Shown: positions 59,636 to 61,475 of the stretch, piece after piece
How positions within the stretch are numbered: position 1 is the first letter of the stretch
How the letters are laid out: each line of letters begins with the position of its first letter
DNA from: Synergistaceae bacterium
GTDB taxonomy: Bacteria > Synergistota > Synergistia > Synergistales > Aminobacteriaceae
Length of the DNA: 61,475 bases
Reading direction: 5' to 3'
Assembly: GCA_031277095.1 (NCBI GenBank)
Contig: JAISLU010000074.1
Span: 1 to 61,475 of the forward strand
Notes under the pieces: generated by a model
What the model was told of the DNA's origin: nothing
What the model saw: only the letters and a program-made list of their open reading frames with translations
Database searches by the model: none
Position numbers and translations under genes: made by a program

Positions 59636-61051
59636 TTGGCAGACACTGTGTTGGCGAGCGGCGCGGGCGACAGCGAACGGGACGAAAAATACGCCCGTAT
59701 GATCGACGCGCCGGTGGAGCGTTTGGTGTGCGAATTGGCGATTCCCACCATTTCGATCATGTTGATTTCCGCGTTGTACAACATGGCCGACACCTACTTC
59801 GTGGGGTCCATCGGCACCAGCGCCACGGGAGCGGTGGGGATTTCCTTCTCGCTGATGGCGTTTATCCAGGCGGTGGGCTTCTTTTTCGGCCACGGGTCCG
59901 GCAACTACATTTCCCGGCAGATGGGGGCCAAGAACTGGGGCAGGGCGTCTTCCATGGCCGCCACCGGGTTCCTGTCCGCGATGATCACAGGCGCTTTGAT
60001 GGCGGTGTTCGGCCTTTCCCGCCTCGTGCCCTTCGCCCGATTCTTAGGCGCCACGGAGACCATTCTTCCATACGCCTGCGACTATCTGTTCTATATTTTG
60101 ATCGGGGCCCCCTGGATGACGGGCTCCCTGGTACTCAACAACCTCCTGCGTTTTCAGGGAAGCGCCTTTTACGGCATGATCGGGATGATCTCCGGGGCGG
60201 TGCTGAACCTCGCCCTGGATCCTCTTTTCATCTTCGTTTTCGGCATGGGGGTGGGGGGCGCGGCCCTGGCGACCATCATCAGCCAGTTCGTAAGCTGCGC
60301 GCTCCTGTTGGTGGGCTGCACCCGCAAGGGGAACATCAGCATCGACCCCAGAAATTTTTCCCCCGGTTTTTCCGCCTACAAAGAAATCCTGCGAGGCGGG
60401 CTTCCCTCCCTGTTTCGTCAGGGGTTCGCCAGCGTGGCCTTCATCTGTATGAATCAGGCCGCCGGGGGCTACGGGGACGCGGTGATCGCGGCAATTTCCA
60501 TAGTACATCGGGTGTTTCTTTTCGCGAGTTCCGCGCTGGTGGGTTTTGGCCAAGGGTTCCAGCCGGTCTGCGGGTTCAACTACGGGGCAAGGCGTTACGA
60601 CCGGGTGAAAAAGGGATTCTGGTTTTGCGTGAGGACGTCGTCTTTTGTGCTGTTGGCGCTTGCAGGGGTGGGGTATTTTTTTGCCCCTGGGATCGTCGCC
60701 CTGTTCCGCGACGACGCGGAGGTCATTCGCGTCGGAACGTTGACCCTCCGTCTGCAGTGTTTCACCTTCCCCTTGATGGGATGGGTGCTTTTGAACAACA
60801 TGATGATGCAGACCATCGGCAAAGCGGTGAGGGCAAGTATTCTCGCCCTTACACGGCAAGGACTTTTTCTGGTTGCGTTTCTCTGGATATTGACGCCGCC
60901 TCTGGGGGTACTGGGCATCCAGCTCAGCCAGCCCGCCTCGGACCTGGCGACCTTTCTCTTGGCCATTCCCCTGAGCGTCAGCGTCCTGAAGGAAATGAAA
61001 CCTGGAGAGACGTCTCTCCGGGAGGTCAGCGCATACGACGATTCGATCTGA
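59636..61051 (+). CDS. MATE-family efflux transporter
   Basis: A transporter of about 470 residues with 12 helices in two repeats. The first helix region, L-A-I-P-T-I-S-I-M-L-I-S-A-L-Y-N-M-A-D-T-Y-F-V-G, is classic MATE, and G-F-N-Y-G-A-R-R-Y-D-R-V near 315 is the matching cytoplasmic loop. MATE proteins export cationic drugs or metabolites using Na+ or H+. Start uncertain: TTG at 59636 has GGGGAG 10 nt upstream, GTG at 59606 and ATG at 59699 are also in frame, the last giving a typical family length. A MITE begins 5 nt after its stop. Confidence 0.9.
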   Translation: MADTVLASGAGDSERDEKYARMIDAPVERLVCELAIPTISIMLISALYNMADTYFVGSIGTSATGAVGISFSLMAFIQAVGFFFGHGSGNYISRQMGAKNWGRASSMAATGFLSAMITGALMAVFGLSRLVPFARFLGATETILPYACDYLFYILIGAPWMTGSLVLNNLLRFQGSAFYGMIGMISGAVLNLALDPLFIFVFGMGVGGAALATIISQFVSCALLLVGCTRKGNISIDPRNFSPGFSAYKEILRGGLPSLFRQGFASVAFICMNQAAGGYGDAVIAAISIVHRVFLFASSALVGFGQGFQPVCGFNYGARRYDRVKKGFWFCVRTSSFVLLALAGVGYFFAPGIVALFRDDAEVIRVGTLTLRLQCFTFPLMGWVLLNNMMMQTIGKAVRASILALTRQGLFLVAFLWILTPPLGVLGIQLSQPASDLATFLLAIPLSVSVLKEMKPGETSLREVSAYDDSI

Positions 61052-61056
61052 TGATC

Positions 61057-61160
61057 TATAGTGAATCAAGATAAAAAGCCTAAAGTTAGAATAGCTAAAA
61101 CAAGTCAATTGCTCTATTCAGCGCGTGTAAATTTAACATTTTTTAAGTTAAACGACTATA
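61057..61160. mobile_element. MITE-like repeat, copy 3 (104 bp)
   Basis: Same element as copies 1 and 2, beginning 5 nt after the MATE stop. Bounded by TATAGT and ACTATA. Confidence 0.85.
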
Positions 61161-61475
61161 TTTATCCGGGCCTCGATCCGGCTATTCCTCGAAGGAGTGA
61201 TCTTCGTTGTCCATCGCTTGAATATCAGTGAGAGACCGGCTTTAATGATCCCGTTGTTCGTTCGGCCGTATCGAACCATGGAGAGGTGATTTCTCGTGCG
61301 TAAAACGACGCCCGGTAATGATCTTTAACATTGTCAATACCTACTTTACCTGTTTTTACGTGAGTTTTTCAGACTTTTTTACTAAAAATCCCACTCGACC
61401 GATTTTTTCGGCCGGCGGCCTCGTTTTCGCTTGGATTTCTGACGCGATGTATAGGCAGGGGCACAACCTTCCGGT
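61161..61475. other. right edge without a recognisable gene
   Basis: About 315 bases follow the third MITE. A GAAGGAG at 61191-61197 precedes only a very short frame. I see no long open frame, tRNA or terminator. The 30-bp repeat shared with the left edge is at 61360-61389, and AATGATCTTTAA (61317-61328) also occurs at the left edge (70-81). This may be the flank of a dispersed element continuing outside the window. Confidence 0.5.
61360..61389 (-). repeat. 30-bp repeat, right copy (inverted partner of 109-138)
   Basis: The reverse complement matches 109-138 at 29 of 30 positions. The two copies face outward. Confidence 0.7.

Noticed and set aside
1-61475. tRNA or rRNA genes in the spacers
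   Set aside because: I looked through each spacer over 100 nt for cloverleaf stems, the T-loop GTTCRANNC block and rRNA-like stretches and found none that hold up. A covariance-model scan would be the decisive test.

Overview
The window looks like bacterial chromosome from the phylum Synergistetes (Synergistota). The best marker is the protein at 8761-10662. It ends in the Cys-Asn box, hydrophobic stretch and basic tail of a Synergist-CTERM sorting signal. Gene content fits an anaerobic, amino-acid/organic-acid using Gram-negative: formate-THF ligase, CstA, TRAP and peptide ABC transporters, DAP decarboxylase, PbpC. Coding DNA is GC-rich. Spacers are AT-rich and full of short, degenerate tandem repeats. 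I see no tRNA, rRNA or CRISPR array.

Layout. 1-402: AT-rich edge with a possible partial ORF. 403-2253: DUF2283 protein, small exported Cys-motif protein, OFA-type MFS permease. 2503-7152: carA-carB. 7216-12541: moaC, moaA and a MOSC gene, once contiguous, now split by a 3-kb insert (Panacea antitoxin with a truncated MazF-like toxin, LRR surface protein) flanked by duplicated fragments of the moaA/MOSC junction. 12677-15850: RelE-type toxin-antitoxin pair, lysA, ankyrin protein. 16108-18983: thioesterase coupled to a hybrid histidine kinase. 19087-24155: rlmD, a small unknown gene, a WbpM/PglF-type nucleotide-sugar dehydratase, a Cys-tailed small protein and purN. 24174-30482 (minus): rsmB, a kinase-less PASTA protein, rpe, a RodZ-like protein, rimO, pgpA. 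30645-36896: Gly/Trp/Asp-rich exported protein, TPR protein, pseudopilin, fhs, coiled-coil protein, purine permease. 36931-42726: five-gene oligopeptide ABC operon whose binding protein has its two halves in swapped order. 43306-50280 (minus): TRAP transporter, Zn dehydrogenase, PPC-domain protein, CMK-like kinase and xylulokinase, probably a pentitol/pentose pathway. 50494-61051: FabH-like synthase, TPR protein, Ig-like lipoprotein, CstA, unknown, PbpC, Na/Pi cotransporter, MATE transporter.

Three features run across the window. (1) A ~105-bp MITE-like repeat with TATAGT termini occurs three times (20522, 52657, 61057), with single-end relics near 2281 and 23064. (2) At least fifteen unrelated short tandem arrays sit at gene starts, gene ends and domain linkers; in coding DNA the period is very often exactly 15 bp (5 codons). 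(3) A 30-bp sequence recurs in inverted orientation close to both window ends.

The most unusual single gene is the circularly permuted solute-binding protein at 36931-38784. Start codons were chosen from Shine-Dalgarno (SD) position and family length, and are marked uncertain where these disagree. All functions come from reading the translations and motifs; no database search was run.
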